NCBI GenBank assembly: GCA_046048295.1
Contig: JBJOGJ010000176.1
Coordinates: 1 to 8,348, forward strand
DNA length: 8,348 nucleotides
From: CBDCWA01 sp046048295
GTDB lineage: Bacteria > Pseudomonadota > Alphaproteobacteria > Rhizobiales > Hyphomicrobiaceae
Direction of reading: 5' to 3'
Notes under the pieces: generated by a model
What the model saw: the letters and a program-made list of their open reading frames with translations, nothing else
Databases searched by the model: none
Told to the model about the DNA's origin: nothing
Program-made: the position numbers and the translations under genes
Shown here: piece after piece, positions 1 through 6,312 of the stretch
Position numbering within the stretch: the stretch's first letter is position 1
How the letters are laid out: each line of letters begins with the position of its first letter

Positions 1-1089
1 TATCTGTTTTTCGAGGCAGGCCTCATTCCGATGTTCCTGATCATCGGTGTCTGGGGCGGACAGCGGCGTGTTTACGCCAGCTTCAAGTTTTTCCTCTACA
101 CGCTCCTCGGTTCGGTGCTGATGCTGCTCGCCATGATGGCGATGTACTGGCACGCCGGTACCACCGATATACCGACGCTGATGACCACCAAGTTCCCGCC
201 TGACATGCAGTGGTGGCTCTGGTTGGCATTCTTCGCCTCGTTCGCGGTCAAGATGCCTATGTGGCCGGTTCATACGTGGTTGCCGGACGCGCACGTCGAG
301 GCCCCAACCGCGGGGTCCGTCATACTCGCTGGCATTCTCTTGAAAATGGGGGGCTACGGCTTCCTGCGCTTCTCGCTGCCGATGTTCCCGATCGCCAGCT
401 ACGAGTTCGCCCCGTTCGTCTTTACGCTCTCCGTGATTGCGATCATCTACACCTCGCTCGTCGCACTGGCTCAAGAGGACATCAAGAAGCTGATCGCATA
501 TTCGTCGGTGGCTCACATGGGCTTCGTGACGATGGGCATCTTCACCTTCTCGCAGCAGGGCCTGGACGGCGCGATTTTCCAGATGCTTTCGCACGGACTG
601 GTCTCCGCAGCGCTCTTTCTCTGTGTCGGCATAGTCTATGACCGCATTCATACGCGTGAGATTGCAGCCTATGGTGGCCTCGCGAACAGAATGCCGATCT
701 ATGCCTTCTGCTTCATGGTCTTTACGATGGCCAACGTTGGGCTCCCTGGCACATCCGGCTTCATCGGTGAGTTCTTGACGCTGCTGGCGGCATTCAAGGT
801 CAATTCATCGGTAGCATTCTTCGCGACCATGGGTGTGATCCTGTCAGCCGCCTACGCCCTCTTTCTCTACCGCCGCGTGATCTACGGTGTCCTAGAGAAA
901 CCCGCGCTCGCCACCATCAAGGACATGAAGCCACGCGAAATCGTCGTGCTGGCGCCGCTGGTGGTGCTGACCATCCTGTTCGGCTTTTATCCTGCGCCAG
1001 TGCTCGACGTGACGGCGGCATCGGTGAAAAAGCTGGTCGCCAATGTCGAATCCTCGGTGCGCACACAGTCTGCGCAACTGCAGCCGTGA
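1..1089 (+). CDS. nuoM: NADH-quinone oxidoreductase subunit M (complex I), 5' partial
   Basis: This is a membrane subunit of respiratory complex I, one of three antiporter-like subunits that translocate protons while electrons pass from NADH to quinone. The reading frame is open from base 1, so the start lies upstream; 362 residues are visible of a family length near 500. Counting from the first visible codon, E5 (FFEAGLIPM) matches the conserved glutamate E144 of E. coli NuoM, K84 (AVKMPMWPVHTWLPDAH) matches K234, K115 (GILLKMGGYG) matches K265 and E257 (GFIGEF) matches E407. The spacings K84-K115 (31) and K115-E257 (142) equal those in E. coli, so all key channel residues appear present. 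The protein is strongly hydrophobic with many membrane helices. The nuoN start follows the stop by 10 bases, consistent with the usual nuoL-M-N order. The start and the first helices cannot be judged. Confidence 0.97.
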   Translation, partial: YLFFEAGLIPMFLIIGVWGGQRRVYASFKFFLYTLLGSVLMLLAMMAMYWHAGTTDIPTLMTTKFPPDMQWWLWLAFFASFAVKMPMWPVHTWLPDAHVEAPTAGSVILAGILLKMGGYGFLRFSLPMFPIASYEFAPFVFTLSVIAIIYTSLVALAQEDIKKLIAYSSVAHMGFVTMGIFTFSQQGLDGAIFQMLSHGLVSAALFLCVGIVYDRIHTREIAAYGGLANRMPIYAFCFMVFTMANVGLPGTSGFIGEFLTLLAAFKVNSSVAFFATMGVILSAAYALFLYRRVIYGVLEKPALATIKDMKPREIVVLAPLVVLTILFGFYPAPVLDVTAASVKKLVANVESSVRTQSAQLQP

Positions 1090-1099
1090 GGGAGCCTAG

Positions 1100-2614
1100 A
1101 TGACAATTCTCGGGGATTTGCTTCCCATTTGGCCGGAATTGCTCCTGTGCTGCGGGGCGATGGTGCTGCTCATGGCAGGCGTTTTCGCACCCGATACGGA
1201 GCGCACGGGCGAGGCTGTGGGCTGGCTTGCCATCCTGGTCATGGTCGTGGCGGGCGTGCTGGTCGCAGGGCAGCCGGCCGCACAGGCGATGTTGTTCTGT
1301 CCTCCCGCAACACCGGAGGGGCTCGCCGATACGTTCTGTCGGGCAACAAGTGGCACGGCAGCGCACGGCTCGTTCGTGGTCGATCCCTTCGCACGCGTCA
1401 TGAAGCTGCTCGTCCTGGCGGGCTCGGCCCTGGGGCTACTGTTGTCATTCGACGACTTCAAGGACCATCGGGTCATGAAGTTCGAGTACCCGGTGCTGGT
1501 GCTGCTCGCCGCGACGGGCATGATGATCATGGTCTCGGCCAATGATCTCATATCGCTCTACGTCGGCTTGGAATTGCAGAGCCTTAGCCTTTATGTGATG
1601 GCGTGTTTCCGACGCGACAACTTGCGCTCGAGCGAGGCGGGCCTGAAGTATTTCGTTCTCGGTGCGCTGTCGTCCGGTATGCTGCTCTACGGCGCCTCGC
1701 TGCTATATGGCTTTACCGGCACAACGAGCTTTGCCGGCATAGCCCAGGCGCTCGCGGCGGGCCCGGAGCCCTTGAACATCGGGCTCGTGTTCGGAATGGT
1801 GTTCCTGCTCGTCGGCATCGCATTCAAGATTTCAGCCGTGCCGTTCCATATGTGGACCCCCGACGTCTATGAGGGCGCGCCGACGCCGGTGACGGCGTTC
1901 TTCTCTGCTGCGCCCAAGGTAGCCGCCGTTGCACTTCTGGTGCGCGTCTTGTTCGGTGCCATGCCGGGTGCGGAGACGCAGTGGCAGCAGATCCTCGCCT
2001 TCCTCGCCATCGCCTCCATGCTGCTGGGCGCCTTTGCGGCCATCGGCCAGAACAGCATCAAGCGCCTTATGGCCTATTCGTCCATTGCCAACGTCGGGTT
2101 CGCATTGGTGGGCCTCGTTGCGGGCTCGCAGGAAGGCGTGCAGGGCGTCGTGATTTACATGGCGATCTACTTGGCGATGACGCTCGGCGTGTTCGCCTGC
2201 ATCCTCTCGATGCGCCGCGAGACCGGCGCCGTCGATGACATCAATGAGTTGGCAGGGCTGGCACAGACCAATCTCCCGATGGCGTTTGCACTGGGCATAC
2301 TGATGTTCTCGCTGGCCGGAATACCGCCGCTCGCGGGCTTCTGGGCAAAGTACTTCGTGTTCCTCCCGGCTATCAAGGAAGGGCTCTATTGGCTAGCTGT
2401 GATCGGCGTTCTGGCGAGCGTGGTCGGTGCCTTCTACTATCTGCGGATCGTCAAGCTGATGTTCTTCGACGAACCGAAGGAGCGCTTCCTGCCGGTCAGG
2501 TCGAGTGCCGGGTTCGTCATGGCCGCGGCAGCGCTGTTCATGTTGTTGTACACAGTGGTGCCGGCGCCGCTCGTCAAGGTGGCGGAGGCTGCAGCCGCCT
2601 CCTTCCGGTACTGA
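1100..2614 (+). CDS. nuoN: NADH-quinone oxidoreductase subunit N (complex I)
   Basis: This is the third antiporter-like proton-pumping subunit of complex I, in the cytoplasmic membrane (504 residues). E158 (GLELQSLSLY), K243 (AFKISAVPFHMWTPDVYEG), K273 (APKVAAV) and K417 (GFWAKYFVF) correspond to E133, K217, K247 and K395 of E. coli NuoN, so the proton path looks intact. The signature KRLMAYSSIANVGF lies near residues 321-334. The ATG is chosen because a GAGGGAG Shine-Dalgarno sequence (1088-1094) overlaps the nuoM stop at proper spacing, and the N-terminus MTILGDLLPIWPELLL is family-like. An oddity is the loop between the first helices (about residues 57-93): it is some 20-25 residues longer than in E. 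coli and contains two cysteines, C67 and C80. The next gene, birA, starts 6 bases after the stop. Confidence 0.98.
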   Translation: MTILGDLLPIWPELLLCCGAMVLLMAGVFAPDTERTGEAVGWLAILVMVVAGVLVAGQPAAQAMLFCPPATPEGLADTFCRATSGTAAHGSFVVDPFARVMKLLVLAGSALGLLLSFDDFKDHRVMKFEYPVLVLLAATGMMIMVSANDLISLYVGLELQSLSLYVMACFRRDNLRSSEAGLKYFVLGALSSGMLLYGASLLYGFTGTTSFAGIAQALAAGPEPLNIGLVFGMVFLLVGIAFKISAVPFHMWTPDVYEGAPTPVTAFFSAAPKVAAVALLVRVLFGAMPGAETQWQQILAFLAIASMLLGAFAAIGQNSIKRLMAYSSIANVGFALVGLVAGSQEGVQGVVIYMAIYLAMTLGVFACILSMRRETGAVDDINELAGLAQTNLPMAFALGILMFSLAGIPPLAGFWAKYFVFLPAIKEGLYWLAVIGVLASVVGAFYYLRIVKLMFFDEPKERFLPVRSSAGFVMAAAALFMLLYTVVPAPLVKVAEAAAASFRY

Positions 2615-2620
2615 GATCCG

Positions 2621-3424
2621 ATGCCCGCGTTTGGACAGATGGCGTCTGAATTCGGGGCGGAGTGGTTGGAAGCGACGGATTCGACGAACAGTGAGGCGTT
2701 GCGGCAGGCAGCCGCCGGCGTGCGCGGCCCCGCGTGGTTCGCAGCAAGACGCCAGACCAGCGGACGCGGCAGGGCGGGGCGGACATGGTGTTCGGAGGAG
2801 GGTAACCTTCATGCAAGCCTGCTGTTTACGCCTGGCTGCAGCCTCGAGGATTTGCCCCAGTTGTCACTTGTTGCCGGCGTCGCGCTCTACGATGCCGTGG
2901 CCGAGCTTGCCGGCCGGTACGCCGTGCAGATGGAAGCCCGCCTCAAATGGCCGAACGATCTGCTCGTGAACGGAATGAAGGCTGGTGGCATCCTCATCGA
3001 GAGTACGGTTTTTGGAAGCGATATCGTCGCCGTGGTCGGGATCGGGCTAAATGTGACAGTTGTGCCCAAGCCGGAAGGGCGAACCGCGACCTCGCTTGCC
3101 CGTTCAGGAATCGAGACGACGGTACAGGAGACATTGCCTGTCGTCGTGCGCCATGCCGACCACTGGCTGGGCGAATGGCAGAACGGCCGGGGCTTCGGAA
3201 ATGTCAGGGCTGCCTGGATGGATCGCAGCATCGCGGCCGGCGGCATCGTGACGGTCAGGGCCGGTACTTCGGTAGTCACGGGAAAATTTGAAGGGCTCGA
3301 CGCGCAAGGTGCGCTGATCGTTCGGACAGGGGAGGGCGATCATCGCCGTTTCACATTCGGCGACGTCAGTCTTGGAACAGAAAGCGGGAGCGTAACCGGT
3401 GCGCTCGGCGGGGAGGAAGGCTGA
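2621..3424 (+). CDS. birA: Biotin--[acetyl-CoA-carboxylase] ligase, type without DNA-binding domain
   Basis: This enzyme activates biotin with ATP to biotinyl-AMP and transfers it to a lysine of biotin-dependent carboxylases in the cytoplasm. At 267 residues it contains only catalytic and C-terminal domains. Visible motifs are ATDSTN (residues 18-23), the biotinyl-AMP-binding glycine/arginine loop TSGRGRAGRTW (46-56), KWPNDLLVNGMKAGG (109-123) with K120 at the place of the catalytic-site lysine K183 of E. coli BirA, and GIGLN (140-144). The segment around residues 207-250 fits the small SH3-like C-terminal domain. No helix-turn-helix precedes the catalytic domain, so it should not act as the biotin operon repressor. 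The start is uncertain: ATG at 2621 has a weak ribosome site, and ATG at 2639 (residue 7) is an alternative. The stop overlaps the next start by one base (TGATG). Confidence 0.95.
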   Translation: MPAFGQMASEFGAEWLEATDSTNSEALRQAAAGVRGPAWFAARRQTSGRGRAGRTWCSEEGNLHASLLFTPGCSLEDLPQLSLVAGVALYDAVAELAGRYAVQMEARLKWPNDLLVNGMKAGGILIESTVFGSDIVAVVGIGLNVTVVPKPEGRTATSLARSGIETTVQETLPVVVRHADHWLGEWQNGRGFGNVRAAWMDRSIAAGGIVTVRAGTSVVTGKFEGLDAQGALIVRTGEGDHRRFTFGDVSLGTESGSVTGALGGEEG

Positions 3425-3426
3425 TG
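3411..3426 (+). promoter_or_regulatory. Strong ribosome binding site and stop-start overlap for rnj
   Basis: The run GGGAGGAAGG (3411-3420) lies inside the last birA codons and ends three bases before the rnj ATG; its GGAGG core is seven bases from the start. The birA stop and the rnj start share one base (TGATG). This fixes the rnj start and suggests translational coupling with birA, though so good a site could also load ribosomes on its own. Confidence 0.8.
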
Positions 3427-5121
3427 GCACGTCGACGGGTGGCTCAACACAAGACTGCCGCAAGCGGCGAGGTACATTTCTTGGCGCTCGGCGGCCTCGG
3501 CGAGATCGGTATGAATGTCTACCTCTACGGCCTTGCGTCTGAAGTTGGGAGGGAATGGCTCATGGTCGATCTCGGACTGACGTTTCCGAGCGATGCGGAG
3601 CCCGGCGCCGACGTGGTGCTGCCCGACCTCAGGTTCATCAAGGCGAACCCGGAATCATTGGCGGGCATCATCATAACGCACGCGCATGAGGATCACATTG
3701 GTGCCGTTCTCGACATGTGGCCCGAGCTGAAAGCGCCGATCTATGCGACGCCTTTTTCGGCGGAGATGCTCAAATCGAAATCTACCGACTATGCCGGCGG
3801 CATGGAATTGCCACTTAATGTCGTGCAGGTCGGCTCTCGGTTCAATGTCGGCAGCTTCGACGTCGAACTCATCAACATGGCCCATTCCATTCCCGAAACG
3901 AGCGGACTTGCGATCCGCACGCCTCACGGCCTCATTGTTCATTCCTCGGACTGGAAGCTCGATGAGACCCCGCTTGCCGGCGACCCGACGGATACCAAAA
4001 AGCTGAAGGCGCTGGGCGAGGAAGGGGTTGCGGCACTCATTTGCGATTCCACAAATGCGATGCGCGAGGGCCGTTCGCCGTCGGAAAAGGAAATCGCAGC
4101 ATCGCTCGCAGACATCATCGCCGGTGCCAGGAAGCGCGTCGCCGTGACAACCTTCGCCTCTAACGTGGCGCGGGTTGGAGCAATCGCCCAGGCTGCCAGG
4201 ATAGCCGGCCGCGAATTGGTGGTTGCCGGCTATGCGCTTCACCGGGTCATCCGCTGCGCAAAGGAGACCGGCTACCTGCCGGAGCATTTCCAGTATCGGG
4301 ATCAGCGCGACTTCTCTTATGTTGATCCTGATAAGGCCGTGGTCCTGGTGACGGGCAGCCAGGGCGAGCCGAGAGCGGCACTTTCCAGGATCGCAGCCGG
4401 CGAGCATCCGGACATCGAGCTTGGCGATGGCGACATGGTGATATTCTCCTCGCGCACGATACCCGGGAACGAGAAGCCGGTCGGGCGGGTTCAGAACAAC
4501 CTTGCGATGCTTGGCTGCGACGTCATCACCGACGCCGAGGCTCTGGTGCACGTCACCGGTCATCCCCGCCGCGATGAACTCCGCCAGATGTATGCCTGGC
4601 TGAATCCCAGGGTGGCAGTGCCGATGCACGGCGAAGCACGGCATTTGAGGGCGCATGCGAAACTGGCGCGCGAAGCCGGTGTCGAGACGGTCAAGACGAT
4701 CGTCGATGGCGAGATCGTCAAGTTGGGCCCAGGTGACGTCAAGGTGATAGATGAGGCGCCAGTCGGACGTTATTATCGGGATGGGCGGATCATAGTGCCG
4801 GGTGGCGATGGGCCGATCCAGGAGCGGCGCCGGTTGAGTTTCGTCGGTGTTGTAGCGGTAGCCTTTGCGCTCGACAGCAACGGCGAGATAGCCGGCGAGA
4901 TCGAGGCGGAGATCGACGGCGTGCCGGCGCTTACGGGCGATGGTCGTGAAATGATCGACGTAGTCCTGGATGCGGCGGAAGGTGCGATCGAAGGTATCCC
5001 GCGCCGCAACCGTCGCAATGTCGAAACAGTGCGGGAAGCCGTGCGGCGGGCAGTGCGCGGGTCAGTCGACCGGGTATGGGGAAAGCGCCCAGTGGTGAAG
5101 GTTCTTATTTCGCAGGTGTAA
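3424..5121 (+). CDS. rnj: Ribonuclease J (beta-CASP metallo-beta-lactamase RNase)
   Basis: RNase J is a zinc-dependent endo- and 5'-3' exoribonuclease that matures rRNA and degrades mRNA in the cytoplasm. The 565-residue length fits the family. The N-terminal metallo-beta-lactamase domain has GGLGEIGMN (23-31) and the metal-binding motif HAHEDH (86-91), followed by H154 (MAHSIPE) and D176 (SSDWKLD). The inserted beta-CASP domain spans roughly residues 210-360, with GSQGEP (311-316) and FSSRTIPGNE (341-350). H380 (VTGH) and H402 (MHGE) are 22 residues apart, as are H368 and H390 of Bacillus subtilis RNase J1, and complete the active site. The remaining C-terminal part from about 450 is the expected extra domain. 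All catalytic residues are present. The gene sits between birA and mce in the same packed run, with mce starting 18 bases after the stop. Confidence 0.97.
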   Translation: MARRRVAQHKTAASGEVHFLALGGLGEIGMNVYLYGLASEVGREWLMVDLGLTFPSDAEPGADVVLPDLRFIKANPESLAGIIITHAHEDHIGAVLDMWPELKAPIYATPFSAEMLKSKSTDYAGGMELPLNVVQVGSRFNVGSFDVELINMAHSIPETSGLAIRTPHGLIVHSSDWKLDETPLAGDPTDTKKLKALGEEGVAALICDSTNAMREGRSPSEKEIAASLADIIAGARKRVAVTTFASNVARVGAIAQAARIAGRELVVAGYALHRVIRCAKETGYLPEHFQYRDQRDFSYVDPDKAVVLVTGSQGEPRAALSRIAAGEHPDIELGDGDMVIFSSRTIPGNEKPVGRVQNNLAMLGCDVITDAEALVHVTGHPRRDELRQMYAWLNPRVAVPMHGEARHLRAHAKLAREAGVETVKTIVDGEIVKLGPGDVKVIDEAPVGRYYRDGRIIVPGGDGPIQERRRLSFVGVVAVAFALDSNGEIAGEIEAEIDGVPALTGDGREMIDVVLDAAEGAIEGIPRRNRRNVETVREAVRRAVRGSVDRVWGKRPVVKVLISQV

Positions 5122-5139
5122 AGTGACGAGTTTCGGGCG

Positions 5140-5544
5140 ATGATCGGCAAGCTCAACCATGTCGCGATTGCGGTACCGGATCTCGAGGCTGCACGTGCAC
5201 TCTATCGCGACGTACTTGGAGCAGAAGTATCGGAGCTAATTGCACAGCCTGAGCATGGCGTAACGGTTGTATTCGTCGAACTCGGCAACACCAGGGTGGA
5301 GCTGCTTGGCCGGCTTGGGGAGGATTCGCCCATCACTGGCTACCTCGAGCGCAACCCGGCAGGCGGCATCCACCACCTCTGCTATGAAGTCGATGACATT
5401 TGTGCGGCACGCGACAGCATCGTCGCTTCGGGCGGCCGCGTGCTCGGCGACGGAAAGACCAAGACCGGCGCACATGGCAAGCCGGTGCTATTTCTCCATC
5501 CCAAGGACTTCCTGGGCACCTTGATCGAACTCGAGCAGGCCTAG
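5140..5544 (+). CDS. mce: Methylmalonyl-CoA epimerase
   Basis: This enzyme interconverts (S)- and (R)-methylmalonyl-CoA, linking biotin-dependent propionyl-CoA carboxylase with methylmalonyl-CoA mutase in the route from propionyl-CoA to succinyl-CoA. The 134 residues form two repeats of the vicinal-oxygen-chelate (glyoxalase) fold. The likely metal ligands are H7 (LNHVAIAVPD), H79 (GGIHHLCYEV) and E130 (GTLIELE), with E54 (RVELL) a possible fourth. GEDSPI (60-65) and the HGKPVLFLHPKD stretch (112-123) are characteristic of epimerases rather than lactoylglutathione lyases. The ATG at 5140 puts HVAIAV at the normal distance from the N-terminus, but the ribosome site is weak (GACGAG at 5125-5130). 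Its place after birA and rnj suggests co-transcription; the biotin-carboxylase link to birA is an inference. Confidence 0.94.
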   Translation: MIGKLNHVAIAVPDLEAARALYRDVLGAEVSELIAQPEHGVTVVFVELGNTRVELLGRLGEDSPITGYLERNPAGGIHHLCYEVDDICAARDSIVASGGRVLGDGKTKTGAHGKPVLFLHPKDFLGTLIELEQA

Positions 5545-5570
5545 GCGAAGTAAGACGAGGGCATCGGACC

Positions 5571-5861
5571 ATGACCATAGTTTTTGGACTGGCGATCTTT
5601 TTCATCATTTGGTGGCTGGTACTGTTCACGGTGCTGCCGTTCGGCGTGAGAACCCAGGCCGAGGCAGGCGAGATCGTGCCAGGCACGCCCGAAAGCGCGC
5701 CGGTCCAGACTCGGATGCTTCGCGTCTTCGCCATTACGACTCTTATCGCAACCGTCGTTTTCGCATTCGTCTGGTGGGTTGCGGTCGCGCCAGCCGGCAA
5801 GGGCGCCATCGATTGGTTCTTCGAGTCGACGTTTGGAATGACGATTTTTCGGGGGCAGTAA
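5571..5861 (+). CDS. DUF1467 family small membrane protein
   Basis: This 96-residue protein has two predicted membrane helices, about residues 3-24 (rich in F, I and W: FFIIWWLVLF) and 51-73 (VFAITTLIATVVFAFVWW). Between them lies the conserved-looking stretch PFGVRTQAEAGEIVPGTPES (23-42). That stretch and the two-helix layout are what I associate with family DUF1467, whose function is unknown. It probably sits in the cytoplasmic membrane. The ATG at 5571 is chosen because it begins the first helix and has GAGG (5557-5560) ten bases upstream; the same frame is open further upstream but there overlaps mce. It starts 26 bases after mce and is followed by a terminator, so it seems to be the last gene of the transcript. 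No catalytic residues can be named. Confidence 0.88.
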   Translation: MTIVFGLAIFFIIWWLVLFTVLPFGVRTQAEAGEIVPGTPESAPVQTRMLRVFAITTLIATVVFAFVWWVAVAPAGKGAIDWFFESTFGMTIFRGQ

Positions 5862-5897
5862 CTGCGGAAAGTACACGCGTCAGGGGATAAACGAATA

Positions 5898-5920
5898 AGA
5901 GCAAGGCAATGCCTTGCTCT
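5898..5920 (+). terminator. Probable transcription terminator after the DUF1467 gene
   Basis: The two arms AGAGCAAGGCA and TGCCTTGCTCT are perfect reverse complements separated by one base; in RNA this would form a 9-bp stem with a 5-base loop. Only a weak T stretch follows (CAATTTG). On the minus strand the hairpin is followed by T-richer sequence (ATTCGTTTAT), so it could work in both directions, but no minus-strand gene is seen nearby. It lies 37 bases after the DUF1467 stop. Confidence 0.78.
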
Positions 5921-5991
5921 CAATTTGCGGTAGGGGGAGGCTGGCGCTTTCTGAACGCGATACGATGCTCTTTCGGCCTCGCTCCCAAATG

Positions 5992-6025
5992 AGCAAAATC
6001 CAGAGTACAGAATCCGGGTTTTGCT
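5992..6025. repeat. Inverted repeat / stem-loop of 10 bp
   Basis: AGCAAAATCC (5992-6001) pairs with GGGTTTTGCT (6016-6025) over ten positions, one of them a G-U pair, around a 14-base loop. The pentamer AATCC is repeated directly at 5997-6001 and 6011-6015. No T tract follows on either strand, so it is not a typical terminator. Smaller potential stems follow (CCCA-GACT-TGGG near 6036-6047 and GGCT...AGCC near 6046-6063). It may be part of a structured RNA or a protein-binding site; the function is unknown. Confidence 0.45.
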
Positions 6026-6100
6026 AGCGTCTCCCCAGACTTGGGCTGCTTGACTGAAAAGCCATGCTTAACCCCAGATGTTGACGGTACGGATACTAGA

Positions 6101-6121
6101 TCACCTGTGACGGTCTGTCAC
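6101..6121. promoter_or_regulatory. Cluster of alternating TCAC/GTGA half-sites, possible operator
   Basis: Within 21 bases TCAC, GTGA(C) and (G)TCAC follow each other, making two overlapping dyads: TCAC-CT-GTGA (6101-6110) and GTGAC-GGTCT-GTCAC (6107-6121). TGTGA with TCAC recalls CRP/FNR-type sites, but the spacing is 7 rather than 6 and the outer base does not match, so no regulator can be named. It lies just upstream of a weak promoter candidate. Confidence 0.22.
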
Positions 6122-6138
6122 TCTTGAATTGCATGTAA

Positions 6139-6168
6139 TTGTCATTTGCTGAAAAGAATTTCGAGAAT
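6139..6168 (+). promoter_or_regulatory. Weak sigma-70-like promoter candidate for the secreted-protein gene
   Basis: TTGTCA (6139-6144) differs from the -35 consensus at one position. With an 18-base spacer it is followed by GAGAAT (6163-6168), which matches four of six -10 positions. The surrounding sequence is AT-rich. If real, the leader would be about 140 bases. A second weaker pair, TTGCCA with TAGGGA, occurs around 6220-6250, closer to the gene. Confidence 0.25.
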
Positions 6169-6312
6169 TGGATTTTTCACCCTGATGAGCATTTAGGGGT
6201 AGACGGAGTTCCGTGTCCGACTTGCCACAGGTTTCCGCCGAATGTAGGGAGCGGGTGAGGATTCCTTGGATAGCGTGCGGCAAGAGCAGGCCTGTGCTGC
6301 TATGAAGGCCCG

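Larger units (their letters stand above)
5862..6312. other. Long intergenic region, no gene seen
   Basis: About 450 bases separate the DUF1467 gene from the secreted-protein gene. No frame here resembles a protein I know; the one open minus-strand frame (6101-6283, 60 codons) has no family-like sequence. The part around 6110-6200 is clearly AT-richer than the flanking genes, as expected of a promoter region. The region contains the terminator at 5898-5920, an inverted repeat at 5992-6025, half-site repeats at 6101-6121 and a weak promoter candidate at 6139-6168, each listed separately. A small RNA cannot be excluded. Confidence 0.7.

Noticed and set aside
3655..4656. A 333-codon open frame on the minus strand opposite rnj.
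   Set aside because: It lies wholly inside the RNase J gene, which has every catalytic residue; the antisense product has no recognisable motif or ribosome site.
5400..5570. An upstream extension of the DUF1467 frame overlapping mce.
   Set aside because: The extension is arginine-rich and shadows the mce frame; the ATG at 5571 has a ribosome site and starts directly at the first membrane helix.
6101..6121. A classical CRP binding site.
   Set aside because: The TGTGA and TCAC halves are 7 rather than 6 bases apart and the second half lacks the final A, so only a generic dyad can be claimed.
6101..6283. A 60-codon minus-strand frame in the intergenic region.
   Set aside because: It is short, has no family-like sequence, and covers the region where promoter and operator signals are more plausible.
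5862..6312. A tRNA, riboswitch or mobile-element scar in the long spacer.
   Set aside because: I found no cloverleaf arms, no TTC-loop signature, no terminal inverted repeats with target duplications and no transposase remnant.
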